In this document: one piece after another, positions 9,634-17,545 of the stretch
Position numbering within the stretch: position 1 is the stretch's first letter
Layout: each line of letters opens with the position of its first letter
Assembly: GCA_020845575.1 (NCBI GenBank)
Contig: JADLFL010000052.1
Location: 62,001-126,000 of the forward strand
Source of the DNA: Acidobacteriota bacterium
GTDB taxonomy: Bacteria > Acidobacteriota > Vicinamibacteria > Vicinamibacterales > Vicinamibacteraceae
Length of the DNA: 64,000 nucleotides
Direction: 5' to 3'
Translations under genes and position numbers: made by a program
The notes under the pieces: model-generated
The model's database searches: none
Seen by the model: the letters and a program-made list of their open reading frames with translations, nothing else
What the model was told of the DNA's origin: nothing

Positions 9634-10759
9634 CAGGTCGAAGGGCCGCGATGCCCGGGGTGCCACGCGGGTGGGACGACCTGTCGGTCGCAGCCCGGAG
9701 GGAAGCGGTGGAGATCGTGACGGACCTGATGCTGCCCTGGAGCGGTGCGGCGATCGGCGTCACGCTCACGGCCATGCCGTCGTCGTAGCCGTTGTCGGTC
9801 CAGACATTGCCCGGCCGGCTCGCGTCGAAGTGCAGGATGGTGCCCACGTTCCCACAGTGGCCGTTGCTGCCCCGCACGAACCGGTTCCCGATGAACCGGA
9901 TGCGGGTCGCATTGTCGGGATCGCGAGAGTACGGCTTGCCGCCCGTGGCGCCACCGTACGCGCACACGGTGGACCCGCCCGCGCCGCCGCGGTAGAACAG
10001 GTTCTTCTCGATCAGATTGTCGGTGACCGGCGCGAAATCGGGGTACCCGGTCAGACCGGCCGAACAACCCGATCCGGGGCCGGACCGCGTCGCCTCGCAT
10101 GTGATGGCGTTGTGCCGGAGGGTCGTCTGCTGCTCCATGCGTATGCCGCTGAAATGCGCCTTCGCCTGCGGGTCGACACCCTGGTCGTGTACCCACGAGT
10201 TCTCGATGACGCAGTTGCGCACGCAGTAGATCGACCGGCGTCCGCCCGTGACCTCGACCCTGTTGACGCGAAAGCTGCACCGCAGGATGCCGGTGCTTCC
10301 GGAGTTGCCGGTCGTCACCTCGGCCGGGAGGTCCACGCGGCTGTCGGTGATCGTGACGCTTGCCGTGTCGCAGTCGTCCGACGCGATGTCGACGCCGCCG
10401 TTCAGCCGGGATCTCGTGATGGTGACACCGGACGCACGCACCTCGAGTGGGCTGCAATCGACCGTCCGCGCATCGATGACGGTGCCGGCGGTCGTGATGG
10501 TGCACGAACCGACATACGGCGTGAGCGTCGTCCCGGCCGGCACGCCGGTGTTGCCGGGGCCTGGCCAGCAGCCACCCCATGGATCCGGCCCGCCCGGGGT
10601 GAAGGGGGCACCGATACACGCGCCACCAGCCTGCGGCGGCGCGGCCGCCTGGCGGTGAGCGACATGGCGGCCCACGGCCGGAGTGGCCGCATGGACCGAC
10701 ACCCACGTCGCGATCGCGGCCACGCACGCTGCCCCCGCCGGACCGCCGAGACGCGTCAT
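9434..10759 (-). CDS. Secreted right-handed parallel beta-helix protein, 3' end doubtful
   Basis: An open frame of 441 residues. Residues 1-30 form a signal peptide (MTRLGGPAGAACVAAIATWV, then VHAATPAVG). The next 300 residues have the repetitive Asn/Asp/Val/Ile pattern and paired cysteines of pectate-lyase-like beta-helices, for example GTVIDARTVDCSPLEV, SGVTITRSRLNGGV, SVTITDSRVDLP, IRFIGNRFVRGSN, ending with GNVWTDNGYDDG. From about base 9790 down the sequence turns Arg/Ser/Pro-rich and simply reads the antisense of the crotonase gene, so the natural stop has probably been lost or lies in another frame. Start ATG 10759 overlaps the stop of a possible 52-residue ORF (ATGA). It may act on, or bind, polysaccharide. 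No specific enzyme is assigned. Confidence 0.7.
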   Translation of the reverse strand: MTRLGGPAGAACVAAIATWVSVHAATPAVGRHVAHRQAAAPPQAGGACIGAPFTPGGPDPWGGCWPGPGNTGVPAGTTLTPYVGSCTITTAGTVIDARTVDCSPLEVRASGVTITRSRLNGGVDIASDDCDTASVTITDSRVDLPAEVTTGNSGSTGILRCSFRVNRVEVTGGRRSIYCVRNCVIENSWVHDQGVDPQAKAHFSGIRMEQQTTLRHNAITCEATRSGPGSGCSAGLTGYPDFAPVTDNLIEKNLFYRGGAGGSTVCAYGGATGGKPYSRDPDNATRIRFIGNRFVRGSNGHCGNVGTILHFDASRPGNVWTDNGYDDGMAVSVTPIAAPLQGSIRSVTISTASLRAATDRSSHPRGTPGIAALRPATPAGGGRRAPRAACGTPRRTRSSRRSPPSRRSRQRCTAVRLRPRRARPCAARTRAAASTRVAASA

Positions 10760-10914
10760 GGCTGGCCCCCGCGCCGCCTGGCGAACCACGCGATGCCCCA
10801 CTGGCCGACGACCTCCACGCGATGGCACCGAACAGCCGACCATGGTGCCCAGGCTCGCGGTCGCGACGATGGCTGCCCGTTCATGCCCATGTCGAACACT
10901 CCCGCCGGTCCCAT
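10756..10914 (-). CDS. Possible 52-residue coupled ORF
   Basis: Short ORF filling the gap between the TonB receptor and the beta-helix gene. Its ATG (10914) lies one base after the receptor stop (TGACATG) and its TGA overlaps the ATG of the beta-helix gene, which is what translational coupling would look like. It contains no clear domain; the segment HRVEVVGQWGIAWFARRRG is the only regular-looking part. No Shine-Dalgarno is visible. It may be chance reading frame in a GC-rich spacer. Confidence 0.3.
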   Translation of the reverse strand: MGPAGVFDMGMNGQPSSRPRAWAPWSAVRCHRVEVVGQWGIAWFARRRGGQP

Positions 10915-10915
10915 G

Positions 10916-13900
10916 TCAGAAGTCGAACCGCACGCCGAGCTGGAACTGGCGCGGCGGCTGCGCGGTGCTGATCGTGGCAAACGCGGCGTTGTCCCGAACG
11001 ACGTTCGGGTTTCCGAAGTTGACCGTGTTGAAGACGTTGAACACGTCGACGATCGGCGTGAGGTTGTACCGCTTGCCGAAGCGGAAGTTCTTGCGGAACG
11101 ACAGGTCGAGCTGCTTGAAGCCGGGGCCCTCGATCTGCCCGACGGTGGCGGTGCCGCGCCGGTCCTCGGGCGGGTTGGCAAAGGCGTCGCGGTTGAACCA
11201 GCCATTCTCGTCGCCGTCGACATCGATCTCGCCTCCGAGATACTCGGCCCGGCGGTTGCCGATCGACGAGTTGCCTGTCGCCGTCAGGTACTGACCTGAC
11301 TGGAAGCGGAACTTGCTGCTGGCCTCCCAGCCTCCGGCGACGGCTTCGAGGACGCCGCCGCGATCACGCAGCCACGGCAGGCGATAGGTCAGCGTGTTGA
11401 CCAACGCGTGCCGACGGTCGAACGTCGCCGGCCCATAGAAGAAGCGCAGGTCGCCCGCACCGTCGGCGGTGTCGTTGTCGGCGTTGCCACTCGCATCGGT
11501 CATGGCCCGGCCCAGGGTGTAGGACACGGTGAACTGCAGGTCGCCGCGGCGTTTGGCTCCGTACAGCTGCATCGAGTGGTACTGTGAACTCGCGTCGCTC
11601 ACCCGCAGGCGGATGGACGAGTATCCCTTGTACGGCCGCAGGTAGTTCTCGGACACCCGCTGGGCTGCGGGGAGGGCGGCGTTGGCGCGCAGATCGTCGA
11701 AGCTGGCGCGGTTGATGTCCGGCAGCCGGAGGAGATCGCGCCCGGTGTTGCCGACATAACTCGCCTCGACGAAGTAGCCGCCGCCGAGTTCGCGCTGCAC
11801 ACCGAGACTGTAGTTGGTCTGGTGAGGCAGGGTGAGGTTCGGGTCGATGGCATTGATGCCACCCATCGCACCGGCGGCACCGGCGGTGGCATCGGCCAGG
11901 GTGTCGATGTTGAAGTTCTCGTAGACCAGGCTCTCCAGGACCGGTGCCAGGTTCATCTGCGAGTAGACGAGATTGCCCTCCGGCTTGTCGTAGAAGAGAC
12001 CCACCCCGCCGCGCACGACAGTTGTCGGATTGATGGAGTACGAGAAGCTGAGGCGCGGCATGAACAGGTGCTGCGCCTCGTACAGGCCGCGGGGCGCGCC
12101 GTACGGAATCCGGTCGTAGTCGCCCCCCGTCAGCAGGCTGACGCGGCCCTGCTGATCCTGGGGAACGCCGTCACCGCCCATGACCAGCCCGTTGAAGCGG
12201 TTGCCGATGCCAGGCACCAGCAGACCGTTGGTGCGCAGTTGCACCGCCTGGCTCGGGTCGTATCGCGACGGGTCGAAGTTCACCAGATTGTTCTGCTGCG
12301 TGTATGTCGGCGTCGTGTACTCATACCGCAGGCCGACTTCAACGCTCAGGTTGTCGCGGATGCGCCACGTGTCGGACACGAACGCCTGGTACGTCGTGAA
12401 CCGGAAGAAGCCCACCGGATCGGCCGAGGCCTCGCCGTACGTGCGGAAGTTCCCGAGCAGCATGTCGGCCACGGCATTGCCGCTGCTCCTGGGATTGCCT
12501 GAGGGGTTGAAGGCGAGTGAGCCGAAGTAGTTGCCCCGCCCGTTCTGATCCTTCCGGTTGCGCGAGATCGCCACGCCGCTACGCAGTGAATGGCGCCCGC
12601 GCACCCAGGTCAGCGTGTCCTGCACGGTGATGTCGGTGGTCGGCGACAGCAGCGCGAAGTCCGGACCGCGGATACTGGAGAAGCCCGTCACCGCGACGTT
12701 CGGAATACCGCCGGCGACAAACCCCGGCGTGTCGAACAGTTCCTGGAACGTGATGCCGTGCGTGTCCCGGAGCCACAGATCGCCAACCGGCCTGATGCGC
12801 TGACCGTTCCACGAGGCACCGATCTTCACTTCGTTGATCAGGTTCGTGCTCGCGACGTATGTGTGGCCGATCTGGTAGCTCGTCCCCGGGCGCGACCTGT
12901 CGGTCGGGACGGTCGGCAAGGTCGTCCCCGAGAATGTCCCCAGCGGGTCAATCAGGGTGTACTGGTCGTGAATGTATCGCCCGTAGAAGCGCTGCGTGCC
13001 CGTCGCCTGCCAATCCAGGCGGACGATGTCCTCCCGGTGCTTGAACGGGTTGAACTCCTGGAACGTCGCGTTGTTGACGGTGGGCGTGTCGGACCACTGC
13101 GCTGCACGGCCCTGCAGGGCGCGATAGATGTTGGCAAAGGCACGGCCGTTCGGCGAGATACGGTTCTGCGGGATCACGTTCCCGGGAAACGGCTGGCCGG
13201 TCGCCGCATCGCGCAGCACGCCATCGTCGGCCGTCCCGACGATACCGTCGGCACCGCGGAGACGGACGCTGAAATCACCGTTGAGTTCGGCCGACGTCGG
13301 CAGCGTGTGCCGCGACGGGTTGGTGAACCGATTGATCGTGCGGTACTGCTGGCCGACGAAGAAGAAGAGTCGATTGCGAACGATGGGGCCGCCGAGGGCA
13401 CCTTCGAAATTGCGGAACTCGAGGGGCGCCTTGATGCGTGCCCCGTTGGCGTCTCGCGGCGCGAAGTAGTTGGCCTCGTCGAACGCCTCATCGCGGATGT
13501 CGAAGCGTGCGGTGCCGCGATATCTGTTGGTGCCGCTGCGCGTGACCACGTTGATCGCCGCGCCGCTGCTGCGTCCGAGTTCCGCCGAGAAGTTCGACGT
13601 CTGGATCTTGACCTGGTCGATGAAGGACAGACTGACGTTGTTCACCTGACCGCCGTTGGAACCAGAGTCGACGTTGGACGTGCCGTCGATTGTCAGGTTG
13701 TTCGTATTGGCGCGTGCGCCGTTGATCGACTGCCCGGTCGTGGCAAGGCTGGTCGCCAGTTCGAGCGGATCGAAGGTCGTCGCGACCGAACCCGGGATGA
13801 GCGAGGCCAGTTCCATGTAGTTGCGGCCGTTGAACGCCAGGTCCTTGATCTGCTGCGTGTCGATCGTGCGCGACACCTCACCGGAGGTCCTGTTGACAAT

Positions 13901-14305
13901 CTCGCCGGCGACGGCCGTGACGTCGACCGACTCGCTCAACTCGCCCACGCCGAGCGCGAAGTCGGCGGTCAACCGGCCATCGGCCGTGAGGTCGAAACCG
14001 GTCTTCTGCTGGCGGCGGAATCCCTGCAATTCGGCAGTGATCGTGTAGATGCCGACCGGCAGGTTCGTCACCGTGAAGATGCCCTGCCCGTCGGTGACGC
14101 GCGCCACCGTGAGGCCGGTGTTCTCGTTGACGATCGTGACACTCGCTCCGGGGAGGACACCACCCTGCGAATCGGACACCATGCCATCGATGCGTCCCGT
14201 GATGCCCTGGCCCAGTGAGGGCTGGGCGGCAAGGCACGAGAGAAGGCCGACGACGACGACCGATCGAATGACCTGCTGGCTGCGCGACAACGCGTCGTGA
14301 AACAT
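10916..14305 (-). CDS. TonB-dependent receptor, Oar-like, with carboxypeptidase-regulatory N-terminus
   Basis: Outer-membrane beta-barrel of about 1129 residues of the Oar-like group that is expanded in Acidobacteriota. In order: signal peptide (about 1-34, ending LAAQPSLGQG), a carboxypeptidase-regulatory-like beta-sandwich (GRIDGMVSDSQGGVLPGASV ... LPVGIYTITAELQGF), plug domain (about 110-250; NGRNYMELASLIPG, TNNLTIDGTSNVDSGSNGG, AELGRSSGAAINVVTRSGTN), then a long barrel ending in aromatic GVRFDF, the usual C-terminal signal for barrel insertion. ATG 14305 has GAGGAG five bases upstream; ATG 14308 is the alternative. A possible promoter and twin palindromes lie 310-440 bases upstream. Substrate unknown; oligosaccharides or peptides are typical guesses for the family. 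Confidence 0.93.
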   Translation of the reverse strand: MFHDALSRSQQVIRSVVVVGLLSCLAAQPSLGQGITGRIDGMVSDSQGGVLPGASVTIVNENTGLTVARVTDGQGIFTVTNLPVGIYTITAELQGFRRQQKTGFDLTADGRLTADFALGVGELSESVDVTAVAGEIVNRTSGEVSRTIDTQQIKDLAFNGRNYMELASLIPGSVATTFDPLELATSLATTGQSINGARANTNNLTIDGTSNVDSGSNGGQVNNVSLSFIDQVKIQTSNFSAELGRSSGAAINVVTRSGTNRYRGTARFDIRDEAFDEANYFAPRDANGARIKAPLEFRNFEGALGGPIVRNRLFFFVGQQYRTINRFTNPSRHTLPTSAELNGDFSVRLRGADGIVGTADDGVLRDAATGQPFPGNVIPQNRISPNGRAFANIYRALQGRAAQWSDTPTVNNATFQEFNPFKHREDIVRLDWQATGTQRFYGRYIHDQYTLIDPLGTFSGTTLPTVPTDRSRPGTSYQIGHTYVASTNLINEVKIGASWNGQRIRPVGDLWLRDTHGITFQELFDTPGFVAGGIPNVAVTGFSSIRGPDFALLSPTTDITVQDTLTWVRGRHSLRSGVAISRNRKDQNGRGNYFGSLAFNPSGNPRSSGNAVADMLLGNFRTYGEASADPVGFFRFTTYQAFVSDTWRIRDNLSVEVGLRYEYTTPTYTQQNNLVNFDPSRYDPSQAVQLRTNGLLVPGIGNRFNGLVMGGDGVPQDQQGRVSLLTGGDYDRIPYGAPRGLYEAQHLFMPRLSFSYSINPTTVVRGGVGLFYDKPEGNLVYSQMNLAPVLESLVYENFNIDTLADATAGAAGAMGGINAIDPNLTLPHQTNYSLGVQRELGGGYFVEASYVGNTGRDLLRLPDINRASFDDLRANAALPAAQRVSENYLRPYKGYSSIRLRVSDASSQYHSMQLYGAKRRGDLQFTVSYTLGRAMTDASGNADNDTADGAGDLRFFYGPATFDRRHALVNTLTYRLPWLRDRGGVLEAVAGGWEASSKFRFQSGQYLTATGNSSIGNRRAEYLGGEIDVDGDENGWFNRDAFANPPEDRRGTATVGQIEGPGFKQLDLSFRKNFRFGKRYNLTPIVDVFNVFNTVNFGNPNVVRDNAAFATISTAQPPRQFQLGVRFDF

Positions 14306-14331
14306 CATGGCTCCTCGAACAATCGCACCGG

Positions 14332-14587
14332 TCACGGGACGGGCAGCGGACGGGGCGGTGCATGTGTCCCCTCGCGTTCCCGCAGCACGCGCTCGGACTC
14401 GACGTGGCCGTCCATCTCGCGCAACCTCTGTGTCTTCAACATCACGTCGATCGGCGTGGCCGGCTCGTTGGATCGGAAGACGCCGCTGTCCTCGCGCCCG
14501 CCGTCGCCGACGCGCGGCGCTGCGCACCCCCAGCGGTAGCCCCGCGACGAGCATCACGCCCGCCATCGTCATCACAGGTGAACCCAT
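14332..14587 (-). pseudogene. Small ORF with strong ribosome-binding site, apparently frameshifted
   Basis: ATG 14587 is preceded by AGGGAGGG (14595-14602), seven bases away, one of the best Shine-Dalgarno sites in the window. The frame begins MGSPVMTMAGVMLVAGLPLG, a membrane or signal segment, then becomes Arg-rich nonsense. Removing one base from the five-G run (14527-14531, C on the plus strand) joins it exactly to another frame with normal codon use that ends at TGA 14332, giving 84 residues with Cys as residue 21 and the tail segment MLKTQRLREMDGHVESERVL. This suggests either a real frameshift or a homopolymer sequencing error in a small lipoprotein-like gene upstream of the receptor. 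Function unknown. Confidence 0.4.
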
Positions 14588-14613
14588 GACACTACCCTCC
14601 CTGATGCGGATCG

Positions 14614-14642
14614 CCGCGGTGTTCACATGATGAACACCGCGG
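14614..14642. promoter_or_regulatory. 29-bp palindrome, operator-like, copy 1
   Basis: Perfect 12-bp arms CCGCGGTGTTCA / TGAACACCGCGG around a 5-base centre. Its 19-bp core GTGTTCACATGATGAACAC (14619-14637) differs by one base from copy 2 at 14728-14746. It lies downstream of the possible promoter and just before the ribosome-binding site of the small ORF, a good place for a repressor. The cognate regulator is not in the window. Confidence 0.65.
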
Positions 14643-14690
14643 CACACCCGGCGGCGAGCGAGCTCTCAAGTTTTGACTAACAGTGGCAGG

Positions 14691-14719
14691 ATACTGATCG
14701 ACAATGCAGGGCGTGTCAA
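14691..14719 (-). promoter_or_regulatory. Possible promoter of the TonB-receptor operon
   Basis: TTGACA on the minus strand at 14714-14719, perfect -35. At 17 bases the -10 would be CAGTAT (14691-14696), a weak match; TATCCT lies at 20 bases. The two palindromes sit on either side of it. Confidence 0.4.
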
Positions 14720-14727
14720 TAGCGCAA

Positions 14728-14746
14728 GTGTTCCCATGATGAACAC
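14728..14746. promoter_or_regulatory. 19-bp palindrome, operator-like, copy 2
   Basis: GTGTTCCCATGATGAACAC, 18 of 19 bases identical to the core of copy 1, and 109 bp from it centre to centre. It is immediately upstream of the possible -35. A further half-site GTGTTCCCA occurs at 14771-14779. Two sites flanking one promoter at about ten helical turns fit looping repression. Confidence 0.6.
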
Positions 14747-14863
14747 ACTGCGTCAGCGTCTGAGATGAGCGTGTTCCCAACCTGCCAGCGGAACGGCGCC
14801 TTCATGGCCCCCGGTCTCCATCCGCTGCAGATGGAGCAGGCGGGGTTCAACCCGATCGTCGGC

Positions 14864-16993
14864 TCAATACGCGGCGAGTTTACGGATCGCGGTGAGGACG
14901 TCCGACGACTGCGGGAGGATCTCCTCCTCGAGGTCGGGACAGTACGCAATCGGCGTGTCCATGGCGGCCACGCGCAGCACCGGGGCGTCGAGGTGCTCGA
15001 AGTGATGCTCGGCGATCCGTGCGACGATCTCGCCGCCGAACCCGGCGGTCAGCGAATCCTCGTGCGCCACGATGATGCGATTGGTTTCGCGGACGGCGGT
15101 GCCGATGGTTTCCCAGTCGCACGGCGCGATCGTCCGCAGGTCGATCACGCGCACGCTGATGCCGTCCTTCTCGGCCTGCTGCGCCGCGAGCAGCGATCGC
15201 TGCACGAGCGCGCCCCACGTGATCACCGTCAGGTCCGTGCCGGGCCGACGTACCGCGGCCTTCCCGAACGGAATCGTGAAGTCGGCCCCCGGGTAGACGC
15301 CCTTGTTGTACGTCTGCCGATACAGGTGCTTGTGCTCGAGGAACAGCACGGGGTCGTCGCAGCGGATCGACGTGCGCAACAACCCCGCGGCGTCGACGGC
15401 GTTGCTCGGGAACACGACGTGGATGCCGGGGCAGTGCGCGAAGATGCTCTCGCCGGACTGGCTGTGATACAGCGACCCGCCGCGCAGATACCCCCCGATC
15501 GGCGTGCGGATCACGACGGGCGCCGAGAACGTGTTGTTCGATCTGTAGCGCAGCATCGTGAGCTCGTCGCGAATCTGCATCATCGCGGGCCAGATGTAGT
15601 CGAAGAACTGGATCTCGACCACCGGCTTGAGCCCGCGCGTGGCCATGCCCGTTGCGCGGCCGACGATGTTGGCTTCGGCGAGCGGTGAGTTGAACACGCG
15701 CTGACCGCCGAACTCGCGCTGCAGTCCGTGCGTGACCTTGAACACGCCGCCCTTGCCCGCGACCTCGGCGAGCGCACTCTCGCGGCTCGCGTCGGCGACG
15801 TCCTCGCCGAACACGATCATGCGCGGGTTGGCGTGCAACTCGTCGCGCAGCGTGCGATTGATCGCGGCCACCATCGTGTCGGGCTTGCCGTCGGTCGCGG
15901 GCTCCGAGTCCCACGACGAGGCCGTGACGTCGACATCCGGCGAGTAGACGTAGAGTCCGGCGGTGTCGCGCGCGGGGCGTTCGGCCTTCAGCGCGATGTC
16001 CGTCGCGGCATCGATTTCGGCATCCACCGACGCGTGGATCGCGTCGAGCTGCTCGCGCGTGACGAGGCCCTCGGCGAGCAGGAACTCCGCTGCGCGCGCG
16101 ATCGGATCGCGCGCGGCTTCGTCGGCACGTTCCGCGGCCGTCTTGTACAGACGCTCATCGTCGGAGAGCGAGTGCGAGTACGGGCGCGTGACCTTCGCGT
16201 GGACGAACGCCGGGCCTTCGCCGCTCCTCGCGTACGCCACCGCCTCGTCCATCGCCGCGAGACTGGCCTGGATGTCGGTGCCGTCGACGCGGAAGACCTT
16301 CAGGTGCGGGAAGCTCTCGACGAGGCGGGAGATGTCGCCGCCAGGTGTCTGCACCTCGACCGGCACCGAAATCGCGTAACCGTTGTCTTCCACGACATAC
16401 ACGACGGGCAGTTGCGCGTTGCTCGCCGTGTTGAGCGATTCCCAGAACTCGCCCTCGCTCGTGGTGCCGTCGCCAACCGAGACGTACGTGACGGCGTCTG
16501 GCGCGGGTCGCGCGTGATCGGGGAGGCCGGGCAACTCGGTGAGCAGTCGCGTCGCCTCCGCGCAGCCGATGGCCTGGAGGCACTGCGAGCCAGTGGGACT
16601 CGATCCCGACACGATGTTCCAGCGCGTGTGTCCCCAGTGCGACGGCATCTGCCTGCCGCCCGACGCGGGGTCGTCCTTGGCGCCCACGCCCTGGAGGAGC
16701 ATCTCGAGCGGCGTCACGCCGAGGGCGAGACAGAAGGCGCGGTCGCGATAGTAGGGATAGGCCCAGTCGACGCCCGGCCTGAGCGCGAGTCCCGCCGCCA
16801 CGAGGATGGCTTCGTGCCCGGCGCCGCTCACCTGGAAGAAGATCTGGCTCTGGTTCTTGAGCTGGATCTCCTTGTCGTCGAGGCGACGCGACAAGACCAT
16901 CAGGCGGTATGCCCGCAACAGCCGCTCGTCACGAGGCGGGAGCGTCGCGTGGACCGGGTGCGAGGGAGACGACTGCAGCGCCACGCCCCCCAT
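14864..16993 (-). CDS. Fused 2-oxo acid dehydrogenase E1, alpha and beta subunits
   Basis: Thiamine-diphosphate-dependent E1 of a 2-oxo acid dehydrogenase complex, 709 residues, alpha and beta parts fused. Alpha half (about 30-340): [32 protein letters not shown], and the ThDP motif starting [15 protein letters not shown] and ending [10 protein letters not shown]. Beta half (about 375-709): [53 protein letters not shown], and the C-terminal transketolase domain [14 protein letters not shown]. The fused form is known for the branched-chain/pyruvate-like group in Bacteroidetes and Acidobacteriota. No E2 or E3 gene is adjacent, so the acyl substrate cannot be assigned here. ATG 16993 was chosen because the frame upstream reads heptad repeat DNA. 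Confidence 0.92.
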   Translation of the reverse strand: MGGVALQSSPSHPVHATLPPRDERLLRAYRLMVLSRRLDDKEIQLKNQSQIFFQVSGAGHEAILVAAGLALRPGVDWAYPYYRDRAFCLALGVTPLEMLLQGVGAKDDPASGGRQMPSHWGHTRWNIVSGSSPTGSQCLQAIGCAEATRLLTELPGLPDHARPAPDAVTYVSVGDGTTSEGEFWESLNTASNAQLPVVYVVEDNGYAISVPVEVQTPGGDISRLVESFPHLKVFRVDGTDIQASLAAMDEAVAYARSGEGPAFVHAKVTRPYSHSLSDDERLYKTAAERADEAARDPIARAAEFLLAEGLVTREQLDAIHASVDAEIDAATDIALKAERPARDTAGLYVYSPDVDVTASSWDSEPATDGKPDTMVAAINRTLRDELHANPRMIVFGEDVADASRESALAEVAGKGGVFKVTHGLQREFGGQRVFNSPLAEANIVGRATGMATRGLKPVVEIQFFDYIWPAMMQIRDELTMLRYRSNNTFSAPVVIRTPIGGYLRGGSLYHSQSGESIFAHCPGIHVVFPSNAVDAAGLLRTSIRCDDPVLFLEHKHLYRQTYNKGVYPGADFTIPFGKAAVRRPGTDLTVITWGALVQRSLLAAQQAEKDGISVRVIDLRTIAPCDWETIGTAVRETNRIIVAHEDSLTAGFGGEIVARIAEHHFEHLDAPVLRVAAMDTPIAYCPDLEEEILPQSSDVLTAIRKLAAY

Positions 16994-17076
16994 TATGCGG
17001 CGGCCCCGGCGAGACGATTCGAGACGAACTCTGGCATAACGAACACCACTGATTCGATGACGGGGGATTATAGTCT

Positions 17077-17115
17077 CCGGCAACCGGCAACCGGCAACCG
17101 GCAACCGGCAACCGG
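17077..17115. repeat. Heptanucleotide tandem repeat (CCGGCAA)5
   Basis: Five perfect copies of CCGGCAA plus CCGG, in the spacer between the divergent E1 and cupin genes. The same heptad recurs in both orientations at 17465-17536 and 54849-54985. Confidence 0.9.
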
Positions 17116-17163
17116 CCCGACTTCGCCATCCGGGCCCGGCCCGCACAGGCTACGATTCCCTCC

Positions 17164-17499
17164 GTGGCTCTCTATCGCTGGGATGAGATCGCGCTCGAGA
17201 AGGTGACAGAGATGGTGTCGCGCAAGGTGGTGCGCGGCGAGCGCGAGATGCTGACGCAGGTCTACCTCAAGAAGGGCGCGCTCGTGCCGCTGCACGCGCA
17301 CGACGAGGAGCAGATGACGTACGTGCTCCAGGGCGCGCTGCAATTCCTCGTCGGTGGTGAGGACATCCGCGTCGAAGAAGGGGAAGTCCTGCACATCCCC
17401 GCCGGCGTGGCCCACCAGGCCGTCGCGCTGGACGACACATTCGTTCTGGGGGCCTTCAGCATGACCGGCAACGGGCAACCGGCAATGGGCAACCGATAG
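17164..17499 (+). CDS. Small cupin-domain protein
   Basis: Single-domain cupin, 111 residues. The metal-binding cupin motif 1 is visible as VPLHAHDEEQMTYVLQG (two His, Glu, ending in Gly) and motif 2 as EEGEVLHIPAGVAHQAV, with the final His. Such proteins are sensors, isomerases or storage-type metal proteins; no specific role can be given. GTG 17164 begins the frame; a TACGAT hexamer at 17151-17156 lies seven bases upstream and no Shine-Dalgarno is present. The last ten residues (after FSMTG) are encoded by degenerate copies of the CCGGCAA repeat, so the repeat supplies the stop codon. Confidence 0.85.
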   Translation: MALYRWDEIALEKVTEMVSRKVVRGEREMLTQVYLKKGALVPLHAHDEEQMTYVLQGALQFLVGGEDIRVEEGEVLHIPAGVAHQAVALDDTFVLGAFSMTGNGQPAMGNR

Positions 17500-17536
17500 T
17501 CGTCGCCATCAATGCTGACCGGTTGCCGATTGCCCG
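17465..17536. repeat. Inverted pair of CCGGCAA-type heptad repeats
   Basis: Direct arm 17465-17495 carries four degenerate heptads and forms the 3' end of the cupin gene. Inverted arm 17519-17536 follows after 23 bases. The RNA could fold into an imperfect hairpin between the convergent cupin and rhomboid genes and may act as a two-way terminator. Confidence 0.65.
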
Positions 17537-17545
17537 TTTGCACTG

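Noticed and set aside
14614..14746. LexA/SOS boxes
   Set aside because: The half-sites read GTTC...GAAC, opposite to the GAAC...GTTC order of Gram-positive-type LexA boxes, and not the direct GTTC-N7-GTTC of alphaproteobacteria; no SOS gene follows.
17077..17115. CRISPR-like repeat array
   Set aside because: Units are 7 bp without spacers; no cas gene in the window.
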